Of a DNA stretch of 64,000 bases, positions 1-7,707 are shown in pieces. The notes below the pieces were generated by a model that was not told where the DNA came from, did not search any database, and saw nothing but the letters and a program-made list of their open reading frames with translations. How positions within the stretch are numbered: the stretch's first letter is position 1; each line of letters starts with the position of its first letter. The DNA is from DAOUKH01 sp964291475 (GTDB taxonomy: Bacteria > Chloroflexota > Dehalococcoidia > SHYB01). The stretch is from the NCBI GenBank assembly GCA_964291475.2, contig OZ220075.1, positions 1 through 64,000 on the forward strand. The letters are read 5' to 3'. Both the position numbers and the translations under genes were made by a program.

Positions 1-527
1 TCCGGAGTCTCAATCTTGCGGCGGCCGAACATGTGGGCCGCCCACACCAGGGCCCCGATGATGGAGAAGCTGATGCCCTCGATCAGGCCTTCGTCGAACG
101 CCCGGTCCAGCCCCAGGCGGTCCCGCTCTTCGTTGAGCCGCGTGTTCTCTTCCTGCCGCTCCGCGAGGATTCGGCTCAGGTCCTCCAACTCCTCATCGGA
201 CAGGTCCCCGCGGTCGGCCAGTTCCAGAGGATGCTGGGGCTTCGTGACCTTGTCTTCCGGCAACTCGACCCAGACGGGCGAGTAGCTGAACTCCTTGCTC
301 GAAAGACCGGCGGCCCCCGCCTTGATGAGCTCCGACGCCCCCTGGGTGAAGACCAGCAAGCCGGCGATGATGCCCACGTACAGGTAGATCCGCACCAGGG
401 CGCGGACGTCGACGTTCAGCGGCGCGCCGGTGCGCAGGCGCGTGATGAGGTGGAAGGCCCCGCCGACCAGCACGGCAAGGCCAACCAAGATTCCAAACGA
501 GATGAGCACGACCCAGACGATGTCCAT
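1..527 (-). CDS. Membrane protein of unknown function, C-terminus cut by window edge
   Basis: Reading the minus strand from an ATG at 527 gives 175 codons with no stop before the window edge. The product begins with a hydrophobic helix (about residues 3-25). A second membrane helix (about 46-65) follows, then a soluble acidic, Glu/Arg-rich stretch likely to form a helix or coiled coil (about 105-145). A third hydrophobic segment is near 150-165. I do not recognise the family. The start follows a weak ribosome site. A perfect 7-bp inverted repeat (541-547 with 554-560) lies just upstream and could be a leader hairpin or an operator. Codon use resembles the neighbouring genes. Confidence 0.7.
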   Translation of the reverse strand, partial: MDIVWVVLISFGILVGLAVLVGGAFHLITRLRTGAPLNVDVRALVRIYLYVGIIAGLLVFTQGASELIKAGAAGLSSKEFSYSPVWVELPEDKVTKPQHPLELADRGDLSDEELEDLSRILAERQEENTRLNEERDRLGLDRAFDEGLIEGISFSIIGALVWAAHMFGRRKIETP

Positions 528-778
528 GCCCTACAGGGTACCGCACCTCGAAAGGTGCGGCGCGCGCCGGCTCTTCTCCCCACGGAGACCTTTGCACAAC
601 CTCCGACGCCGGCGGATCATCCGTGTAGGGGCAACCCTCGTGGTTGCCAGGGGTGCGGGCGGGGTCTTCTCCCCTCCCTCCCGGCCTCTCCCCCTCTGGG
701 GGAGACTGAGAGAGGGCCGGGGGTGGCGCCGGGAGGTCTTCCCTCTTCTCCTTATGGTAGGATGACGCCCTGGAAGCC
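528..778. repeat. Intergenic mosaic repeat block
   Basis: Between the divergent membrane gene and purL lie three modules seen repeatedly in this window. About 585-622 is the 'gacctttgcacaacctccgacgccggcgg' type module. About 625-662 is a palindrome of the GGGCAACC...GGTTGCC type followed by a GGGGTGCGGGCGG tail. About 690-722 is a CTCCCCCTCTGGGGGAG palindrome followed by 'actgagagagggcc'. A purL promoter of the TATGGT/TAGGAT type may sit at 754-763. Confidence 0.75.
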
Positions 779-3059
779 ATGCGACGCGACCCCTATTCCA
801 GCCCCATCTCCAACCGCGTCCGGCGGCGCTTCCGGCGGCGGCCCGTGCCGGTAACCCAGGAGATGCTCGACGAGGTGGCCCTCAGCGCCGCCGAGTACGA
901 GATGATCGTCGACCGGCTCGACCGCGAGCCCAACCCCCTCGAGCTCGGCATGTTCGGCTCCCTGTGGAGCGAGCACTGCGGCTACAAGCACTCCAAGGCG
1001 CTGCTGCGCCGCTTCCCCAACACCGGGCCCCGCGTCATGGTCAAGCCGGGCGAGGAGAACGCCGGCGTCGTCGACATCGGCGGCGGCCTCGCCGTCACCA
1101 TGAAGATCGAGTCCCACAACCACCCCTCCGCAATCGAGCCCTACCAGGGAGCGGCGACGGGCGTCGGCGGCATCGTCCGCGACATCTTCACCATGGGCGC
1201 GCGGCCCATCGCCCTCCTGAACTCCCTCCGCTTCGGCGCGCCCAGCCGGCCCCAGAACCGCCACCTCCTCCAGGGCGTCGTCGCCGGCATCGGCGGCTAC
1301 GGCAACTGCCTCGGCATCCCCAACGTCGGCGGCGAGGTCTTCTTCGACGACGCCTACGGCGAAAACCCCCTCGTCAACGCCATGTGCGTCGGCCTCCTGC
1401 GCCACGACGACCTCGTCTCCTCGACCGCCAAGGGCGCGGGCAACTCCATCGTCCTCGTCGGCGCCGAGACGGGCCGCGACGGCATCCACGGCGCGTCCGG
1501 CCTCGCCTCCCGCTCCTTCGAGGAGACGAAGGAGCTCCGTTCCGCGGTGCAGGTCGGCAACCCCTTCCTCGAAAAGTGCCTCATCGAGGCCTGCCTCGAA
1601 GCCGCCGCCCTCCCCGAAGTGCTGACCATGCAGGACCTCGGGGCGGCCGGCCTCACCAGCGCCGCCATCGAGTCGGTCGCCAAGGGCGGGCTTCGGCCTG
1701 AAGATCGACGTCGCCAAGGTGCCCCGCCGCGAGTCGGGCATGACCCCCTACGAGGTCATGCTCTCCGAGTCGCAGGAGCGCATGCTCGTCATCGTCGATC
1801 GGGGCCGCGAAGACCGCGTCCGCGGCATCTTCGACCGCTGGGGCCTCACCTCCACCACTCATCGGCGAGACCACCGGCGACGGCCGCGCGCAGAATCTAC
1901 GACGGCCCGGACCTCGTCTGCGACGCCCCCATCGTCCACCTCGCCAAGGCCCCGGAGTACACCCCGCCCGCCGCCGAGCCCCACTGGCTCGCCGCCCTCC
2001 AGCAGGCCGACCTTTCCCTCCTGCCCGCTCCCGGTATCCCCATGAACGACGTACTGCTGCGGCTCCTTCGCAGCCCCAACGTCGCCAGCAAGCGCCCCGT
2101 CTTCCGCCAATACGACCACCAGGTCATCGACAACACCGTCATCCCGCCGGGCGCCGACGCCGCCCTCCTCCGCGTCAAAGGCACCGGCAAGGGCCTCGCC
2201 TTCACCACCGACGGCAACGGCCGCCTCTGCCACCTCGACCCCTACGCCGGCGGCGCCATCGCCGTCATGGAGGCGGCCCGCAACCTCGCCTGCGTCGGCG
2301 CGCGGATCGTCGCCGTCACCGACGGCCTCAACTTCGGCAACCCGGAGAAGCCCGAGGTCTACTACCAGATGGAGGGCTGCATCGACGGCATGGCCGACGC
2401 CTGCCGCGCCCTCAACGTCCCCGTCATCAGCGGCAACGTCAGCCTCTACAACGAGACCCGCGGCGAGCCCATCTATCCCACCCCCATCGTCGGCGCGCTC
2501 GGACTCATCGACGAGATCGACCGCCGCTGCTCCCCCGGCTTCCAGACGCCGGCGACCTCGTCTACGTCATCGGCGGGGTCCAGGGCGAGCCCGCCAACCT
2601 CGCCGGCTCCGAGTACCTCGCCGCCGTGCACGAACGCGTCGAGGGCCGCCCCGCCATCGACCTCGAACGCGAGCTCGCCGTCCAGCGCCTCTGCCTCGAC
2701 GCCATCCAAGGGGGAAAACTCCGCTCGGCCCACGACTGCTCCCTCGGCGGCCTCGCCGTCGCCGTCGCCGTCTGCTGCATCGCCGGCGGCGTCGGCCTAC
2801 AGGGCGGCGCGCTGGAGGCGGCGCGGCGGCGCAAACAGAGGCCGCCGCCCTGTTCGGCGAGGCGCAGTCCCGCATCGTCGTCTCCGTAGACCCCGCCGAC
2901 GCCCCCTGGCTGGAGGCGGCGGCGAGCAACGCCGGCGTCCCGCTGGAGCGCATCGGCGAGGTCGGCGGCGACCGGCTCCGCCTCGGCTCCATCGACACGC
3001 CGGTGGCGTCCTTAGCCGAAGCGTGGAACAATGGACTCATGCCGGCGATGCAAGACTAG
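779..3059 (+). CDS. purL: Phosphoribosylformylglycinamidine synthase subunit PurL (frameshifted in this assembly)
   Basis: PurL is the synthase subunit of the ATP-dependent FGAM synthase step of purine biosynthesis. The N-terminal part reads through ...LGMFGSLWSEHCGYKHSK, then the ESHNHPSAIEPYQGAATGVGG nucleotide/phosphate region. Near residue 285 comes MQDLGAAGLTSAAIESVAKGG. Later recognisable blocks are the SESQERMLVIV, ATDGLNFGNPEKPEVYYQ-like and SGNVSLYNET motifs, and the family's C-terminal FGEAQSRIVVSVD block. The whole gene (about 760 codons) has the length of the small PurL type. The frame changes five times: near 1692, 1857 and 1893 (three single-base gains that restore frame), near 2550 and near 2815. 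Each break falls in a GC-rich stretch and homology resumes at once in another frame. Because the enzyme is normally essential, assembly indels are more likely than decay. The start at 779 is the first ATG after a -10-like TATGGT. Confidence 0.9.
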
Positions 3060-3092
3060 CCGGACGCCGCGGCAGCAACGCGAGGGATGACC

Positions 3093-3599
3093 ATGAACGA
3101 GACCAGCGGAGCCACCACCAAGAAGGCCACCTTCGGCGCCGGCTGCTTCTGGGGCGTCGAGGCCGCCTTCCGCCAGATCGACGGCGTCACCCACACCGCC
3201 GTCGGCTACATGGGCGGCCACAAGCCCGAGCCCACCTACCGCGAGGTCTGCTCCGACCGCACCGGCCACGCCGAGGTCGTCCAGGTCGACTACGACCCCG
3301 CCAAGGTCTCCTACGAACAGCTCGTCGACACCTTCTGGAACGTCCACGACCCCACCCAGCTCAACCGCCAGGGCCCCGACTTCGGCTCCCAGTACCGCAC
3401 CGTCATCTTCTACCACGACGACGAGCAGCAGCGCGTCGCCACCACCACCCGCGACGCCCTCCAGGCCGCCAACCGCTACGCCGGCCGCCCCGTCGTCACC
3501 CAAATCGAGCCCGCCGGCGACTTCTGGATGGGCGAGGACTACCACCAGCAATACCTCGAAAAGCGCGGCCTAGCCTCCTGCCACGTCTCCCTCCAGTAG
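3093..3599 (+). CDS. msrA: Peptide-methionine (S)-S-oxide reductase MsrA
   Basis: MsrA reduces methionine-S-sulfoxide in damaged proteins. The catalytic motif GCFWG lies at about residues 17-21, with Cys18 the nucleophile. The conserved VGYMGG, EVVQVDYDP and GSQYRTVIFYH blocks follow in the family's order, and the protein has the usual length (168 residues). A Cys near the C-terminus (ASCHVSLQ) could serve as the resolving residue. The second of two close ATGs (3087, 3093) is preferred because the GAGGG ribosome site sits too close to the first. The gene lies 33 bp after purL on the same strand and may be co-transcribed with it. The catalytic residue is Cys, not selenocysteine. Confidence 0.96.
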   Translation: MNETSGATTKKATFGAGCFWGVEAAFRQIDGVTHTAVGYMGGHKPEPTYREVCSDRTGHAEVVQVDYDPAKVSYEQLVDTFWNVHDPTQLNRQGPDFGSQYRTVIFYHDDEQQRVATTTRDALQAANRYAGRPVVTQIEPAGDFWMGEDYHQQYLEKRGLASCHVSLQ

Positions 3600-3640
3600 C
3601 CGCCCACCTCAACCCTCCCCCCTCTGGGGGAAACTAAGAG

Positions 3641-3850
3641 AGGGCCGGGGCGGTCCGGCCTCTTCTCCCCCCGGAGACCTTTGCAAAACTCCCGCCGCTG
3701 GTTGGAAAACGAGTGGAGTGGGGTGGTCTTCCCTCTCCCCCTCTGGGGGAGATTTGAGAGAGGGCGCGCGCCCAACGGGCGCGCCGGAGGGGTGGCGTGG
3801 GGAGGTCTTCCTCTTCTCCCCACGGGAGAAGATTGAGATGAGGGGCCCCC
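3641..3850. repeat. 210-bp direct repeat, copy A
   Basis: By eye this segment matches 4086-4295 over 210 bp without gaps at a constant offset of 445 bp. I found one internal difference (A at 3712, G at 4157). It spans several mosaic modules, so it looks like a recent segmental duplication within the spacer. Confidence 0.85.
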
Positions 3851-4085
3851 TGCCAACCACCGGCGGCCCTCGAAGCGCACCCCTCCCCACGGAGACCCTT
3901 GCACAACCTCCGACGCCGGCGGATCATCCATGTAGGGGCAACCCTCGTGGTTGCCCAGGGGTGCGGGCGGGGTCTTCTCCCTTCCCTGTAGGGGCGATTC
4001 ACGAATCGCCCGCTCCTACCCCCCGAACGGCCTCACGGAGGTAGGCCCAAGGTTACGCAAAGGTCCCCCTCTGGGGGAGACTGAG

Positions 4086-4295
4086 AGGGCCGGGGCGGTC
4101 CGGCCTCTTCTCCCCCCGGAGACCTTTGCAAAACTCCCGCCGCTGGTTGGAAAACGGGTGGAGTGGGGTGGTCTTCCCTCTCCCCCTCTGGGGGAGATTT
4201 GAGAGAGGGCGCGCGCCCAACGGGCGCGCCGGAGGGGTGGCGTGGGGAGGTCTTCCTCTTCTCCCCACGGGAGAAGATTGAGATGAGGGGCCCCC
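4086..4295. repeat. 210-bp direct repeat, copy B
   Basis: This is the partner of the segment at 3641-3850, in the same orientation. Both copies include the CTCCCCCTCTGGGGGAG palindrome and the GCGCGCGCC...GGGCGCGCC inverted repeat. Confidence 0.85.
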
Positions 4296-4650
4296 CGCCG
4301 GCCGCCAACGGCCATCGATAGCCGGCACTTCCATGCCCCACCGTAGGGGCGACCCTTGTGATCGCCCTTCCCTGTAGGGGCGATTCACGAATCGCCCGCT
4401 CCCCCCACCGCCGCCAACCCCGCCGTCGGCGCCCTGCGATTCGCGTCTAGCCACCCCACTCCGCCCTCCCCAGCCGGCCCTACCCCGCGCAGGACCGTGA
4501 CCAATCGTCGCCGAAACGTAGCGCAACGACGGCTGAAACGCGCTCGGCGATAGCGCAGCCGCTGACGAAACATGATGAGACCGCGGCCAACAGCGACCCG
4601 GCCAACGTCGCGCAACAGAGTAGCCGGTGGCGCACCGGTCCCAAAAAACG

Positions 4651-4760
4651 CTCATGGCGCTCACGAACGTTCACGGTTTCCACGAGCGAATAACAGAAGT
4701 GGCCGCGCCACGAACGTTCACGAACGCTCACCAACGATCACGAACGCTCACGAGCCGAAC
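4651..4760. repeat. 10-bp iteron-like tandem array upstream of rplI-dnaB
   Basis: From 4711 to 4760 the sequence runs in strict 10-bp steps with consensus CGAACGNTCA: CGAACGTTCA, CGAACGCTCA, CCAACGATCA, CGAACGCTCA, then a diverged CGAGCCGAAC. A related partial cluster (GCTCACGAACGTTCACG) lies at 4659-4675. The array sits about 70 bp before the rplI promoter -35. It could be a multi-site operator or a replication-protein site. No DnaA-box-like TTATCCACA is visible nearby, so I do not call it an origin. Confidence 0.75.
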
Positions 4761-4826
4761 CTGGTGAGCTTCCACGACTTCCGCGAAATGCCTCCCCGGA
4801 CACGCCCCCGCTCCGACACCCCTTTC

Positions 4827-4856
4827 TTGTGCCGACGCGCGCCCCGCGCCTATAAT
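4827..4856 (+). promoter_or_regulatory. Promoter of the rplI-dnaB operon
   Basis: A TTGTGC -35 (4827-4832), an 18-bp spacer and a perfect TATAAT -10 (4851-4856) precede rplI. The predicted leader contains a small hairpin GCGGCC...GGCCGC (about 4862-4879), followed by an AGGAC ribosome site before the ATG at 4909. Confidence 0.75.
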
Positions 4857-4908
4857 GAAACGCGGCCTTTCGGGCCGCCGCTTCACGCTCTCAACAGGAC
4901 GGCTCTCC

Positions 4909-5589
4909 ATGCAAGTGCTCTTTGTCGAAGACGTTCCCGGCACCGCCTACGCCGGCGACATCAAGAACGTCAAGAACGGTTTCGCCCGCAACTATCTGCT
5001 TCCCAAGAAGCTCGCCGTGCTCGCCACCCCCGACCAGATGAACCGGGTGGCCCGGCTTCAGGCCGCGGCCTCCCAGCGCCGCGACGTCGCCGAGAAGAAC
5101 ATGTCCGCCGTCGCCGAGAAGATCGAAGGCGCGGCGATCACCATCGAGGTCCGCGCCGGCCGCAACAACCGACTCTACGGCTCGATCACCAACGCCATGA
5201 TCGCCGAGGAGCTCACCGAGATCGCCGGCCAGGAAATCGACCGCCGCCTCATCCTCACCGAGCCCATCCGCCAGCTCGGCTCCTACGACGTCCCCGTCAA
5301 ACTCGGCTTCGGCTTCGAACCCACCGTGAAGGTGCGTGTCGCACCCATCGGCGGCGCCCTCGACGAGGAAGCCACCGCCGAGGAGGTCGTCGCCGAGCTC
5401 GAAGCCGAGGAAGAGGCCGGGGCCGACGCCGAGGACGCCCCCGCCGAAGAAACCGAAGAGCCCGCGGCGGAACCCGAACAGGCCGCCGAGGAAGAAGAAG
5501 CGCCCGCTGACGAAGCGCCTGACGAGGCGGTGGAGCAGGACGAGCCCGAGGCCGAAGAGACCGAGGACGAAGAACCCCAGACCTCGTAG
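4909..5589 (+). CDS. rplI: Large ribosomal subunit protein bL9 with long acidic tail
   Basis: The protein opens MQVLFVEDV and contains GDIKNVKNGFARNYLLPKK, the diagnostic N-terminal rRNA-binding motif of L9. The connecting helix (about residues 45-75) and the C-terminal domain (to about 147) follow. A further 80 or so residues are almost entirely Glu, Ala, Asp and Pro. Ordinary L9 is about 150 residues, so at 226 residues this one carries an unusual disordered acidic extension. An upstream in-frame ATG at 4855 overlaps the -10 box and cannot be the start, so the ATG at 4909 is used. The gene is first in an operon with dnaB, 8 bp downstream. Confidence 0.97.
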   Translation: MQVLFVEDVPGTAYAGDIKNVKNGFARNYLLPKKLAVLATPDQMNRVARLQAAASQRRDVAEKNMSAVAEKIEGAAITIEVRAGRNNRLYGSITNAMIAEELTEIAGQEIDRRLILTEPIRQLGSYDVPVKLGFGFEPTVKVRVAPIGGALDEEATAEEVVAELEAEEEAGADAEDAPAEETEEPAAEPEQAAEEEEAPADEAPDEAVEQDEPEAEETEDEEPQTS

Positions 5590-5597
5590 GGAGCGCC

Positions 5598-6974
5598 ATG
5601 GTTAACACGGATCGTCTGCCGCCCCAGGACGTGGAGGCGGAGGAGGCGGTCGTTGGCTCCCTGCTCATCGACGGCGACGCCCTCCTCAAAATCGCGAACG
5701 TCCTCGAAGCCGGCGACTTTTCCGTGCCCCGCACCAAGGCGTGCTACGACGCCTGCCTCGCCCTCTTCAACCGCAGCGAGGCGATCAATCAGATAACCAT
5801 CGCCTCCGAGCTCGACCAGAAGGGCGTGCTCGAAGAAATCGGCGGGGCGATGTACTTGAGCCACCTCGTGGCCAAGACGCCCACCTCGGCCCACGTCGAG
5901 CACTACGCCCGCATCGTCCACCGCGTCGCCATGATGCGCCGCCTCATCGAGGCATCCGAGGCCATCGCCGCCGTCGGCTACGAGGGCGGCCCCGACGTCG
6001 ACGCCGCCCTCACTCAGGCCGAGGACCACCTCTTCAAGCTCCGCACCGGCGAGGGCGGCCGCGACTTCGTCGCGCTGAGCGACATCCTCGACCAGTACCT
6101 CGTCGACCGCCGCCAGGAGTCGGAGCTCCGCCCCGACGCCCCCGAGATCATCCCCACCGGCTTCCTCGACCTCGACAAGCTGCTCGGCGGCCTGCAACGC
6201 TCCGACCTCGTGATCGTCGCCGCCCGGCCCAGCCTCGGCAAGAGCAGCCTCGCCCTGAATATCGCCTACAACTCCGCCAACGCCAGCCGCGCGCACGTCG
6301 CCGTCTTCAGCCTCGAGATGGGCAAGGAACAGCTCGCCGACCGCCTGCTCTCCAGCGTCTCCCAGATCGACGCCTACCGCCTCCGCGAGTACCGGCAAGG
6401 CCGCCAGTTCGACACCGAGGAAGGCAGCCTGATGCAGGCCATCGGCGAGCTCGCCGAGCTGCCCATCTGGGTCGACGACACCCCCCTGCTCAACGTCGTC
6501 GAGATGCGCAGCAAGGCCCGCCGCCTGCACCTCGAACGCGGCCTCGACCTGATCATCGTCGACTATCTGCAACTGATGCGCGGCGACAGCCGCAGCAGCG
6601 GCGGCAACCGCGTCCAGGAGGTCAGCGAGATATCCCGCTCGCTGAAGGGACTCGCCCGCGACCTCGACGTGCCCGTCGTGGCCCTCTCCCAGCTCCGCCG
6701 CGGCGTCGAGATGCGCCCCGAGCAGCGTCCCATGCTCTCCGACCTCCGAGAGAGCGGCAGCATCGAGCAGGACGCCGACGTCGTGATGTTCATCTATCGC
6801 GAAGACATGATCCACAACGCCGAGCAGTGGGAGAAGCTCCACCCCGACCGGCCCTACCCCAAGGGCATCTCCGAGATCATCGTCGCCAAGCACCGCCACG
6901 GCCCCATCGGCATGATCAAGCTCTGGTTCGACGAGCGCATCACCACCTTCCGCAACACCCAGAAGGGCGTCTAA
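5598..6974 (+). CDS. dnaB: Replicative DNA helicase DnaB
   Basis: This is the hexameric 5'-3' helicase of the replication fork. The N-terminal domain begins LPPQDVEAEEAVVGSLLID (about residues 7-25), the typical DnaB opening. The RecA-like motor follows with Walker A ARPSLGKSS near 211-219, FSLEMGKEQL and DLIIVDYLQLM (Walker B). SQLRRGVEMRPEQRPMLSDLRESGSIEQDAD is the family's C-terminal signature. The length (458 residues) is normal and no intein is present. It lies between rplI and a DnaD-like gene (4-bp gap), so helicase and probable loader proteins are co-expressed. Confidence 0.98.
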   Translation: MVNTDRLPPQDVEAEEAVVGSLLIDGDALLKIANVLEAGDFSVPRTKACYDACLALFNRSEAINQITIASELDQKGVLEEIGGAMYLSHLVAKTPTSAHVEHYARIVHRVAMMRRLIEASEAIAAVGYEGGPDVDAALTQAEDHLFKLRTGEGGRDFVALSDILDQYLVDRRQESELRPDAPEIIPTGFLDLDKLLGGLQRSDLVIVAARPSLGKSSLALNIAYNSANASRAHVAVFSLEMGKEQLADRLLSSVSQIDAYRLREYRQGRQFDTEEGSLMQAIGELAELPIWVDDTPLLNVVEMRSKARRLHLERGLDLIIVDYLQLMRGDSRSSGGNRVQEVSEISRSLKGLARDLDVPVVALSQLRRGVEMRPEQRPMLSDLRESGSIEQDADVVMFIYREDMIHNAEQWEKLHPDRPYPKGISEIIVAKHRHGPIGMIKLWFDERITTFRNTQKGV

Positions 6975-6978
6975 GCCG

Positions 6979-7707
6979 ATGGACGGCTTCTCCGGCTTCC
7001 CCTCGCGCTCCGAGAAGACGGCGATCCCCAACGCCTTCTTCAGCGACGTCCTCCCCCTCATCGACGACGACGACGAGCTGCGTGTCAGCCTCCACCTCTT
7101 CCGGCGGCTCGCCCTCAAGAAGGGCTACGTCCGGTTCGTGACCCAGGCCGAGCTCGCCGCCGACCTCGACCTTATGTCGGGACTGACCAGGGCCGGCGCC
7201 GACCCTGCCAAGGCGCTCGCCAACGGGTTGGAGAAGGCCGTCGCCCGCGGCGTCTTCCTCCATCTGGCCCTGGACGAATCCGGCTCGACACACCACCTAT
7301 ACTGGCTGAACACCGACGCCGACCGCAGGGCCGTCGAGCGGGTCCGGCGCGGCGAGATCGACCTCGGCGCAATGCCCAAGGCCGACCCCCCGCCGCGGAC
7401 GCCCGAGCGCCGCGACATCTTCTCGCTCTACGAGGCCGGCGTCGGCGTCGTGTCCCCGCTGATCGCCGACGAGCTCAAGGACGCCGAGGATACCTATCCC
7501 CACGAGTGGATCGTCGAGGCGTTCCGCGAGGCCCAACGGCTGAACAAACGTAGCTGGCGCTACGTCCAACGCATTCTGGAGAACTGGGAGCGCCAAGGCG
7601 GACCGGATGGAGAGCATCGGAGACGTCCTCGGAAACTATCGCCGGAAACCGGGACAGAACGGAAAGAGCCGGCCCGCCGGTTCGAAGACGTCGTCAGGCG
7701 AAAGTGA
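6979..7707 (+). CDS. dnaD: DnaD-domain primosome/helicase-loading protein
   Basis: The C-terminal third (about residues 135-205) reads DIFSLYEAGVG...YPHEWIVEAFREAQRLNKRSWRYVQRILENW. This is the DnaD/DnaB_2 helical domain seen in Firmicutes DnaD and many phage replication proteins. The N-terminal part (1-120) looks like a winged-helix domain. A Lys/Arg-rich tail follows. In Gram-positive bacteria DnaD-type proteins remodel origin DNA and recruit the helicase loader. Here the gene directly follows dnaB, and its last 101 bp overlap the start of the AAA+ loader in another frame. The tight coupling argues for one loading pathway. The exact role is inferred. Confidence 0.85.
   Translation: MDGFSGFPSRSEKTAIPNAFFSDVLPLIDDDDELRVSLHLFRRLALKKGYVRFVTQAELAADLDLMSGLTRAGADPAKALANGLEKAVARGVFLHLALDESGSTHHLYWLNTDADRRAVERVRRGEIDLGAMPKADPPPRTPERRDIFSLYEAGVGVVSPLIADELKDAEDTYPHEWIVEAFREAQRLNKRSWRYVQRILENWERQGGPDGEHRRRPRKLSPETGTERKEPARRFEDVVRRK

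Larger units (their letters stand above)
3600..4400. repeat. Long intergenic mosaic repeat block
   Basis: This 800-bp stretch has no credible gene. Short open frames exist on both strands only because the repeat text is GC-rich. It contains several CTCCCCCTCTGGGGGAG palindromes (near 3612, 3737, 4066, 4182). It has one GGGCAACC-CTCGT-GGTTGCCC palindrome (about 3935-3958). Two GGGCGATTC-AC-GAATCGCCC palindromes lie near 3994-4014 and 4376-4398. Modules of the type 'cttctccccacgggagaagattgagatgagggg' occur at about 3813-3846 and 4258-4291. A 210-bp segment is present twice (see separate entries). Confidence 0.85.

Noticed and set aside
779..3059. Programmed frameshifting in purL
   Set aside because: Five shifts with no slippery heptamers or common pattern, in a gene that is a single frame in other bacteria.
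3093..3599. MsrA as a second selenoprotein
   Set aside because: The catalytic position in GCFWG is encoded by TGC (Cys), with no TGA.
4651..4908. Possible chromosomal origin next to dnaB
   Set aside because: There are iterons but no recognisable DnaA boxes or AT-rich unwinding region, and dnaA/dnaN are absent. Kept only as a repeat array.
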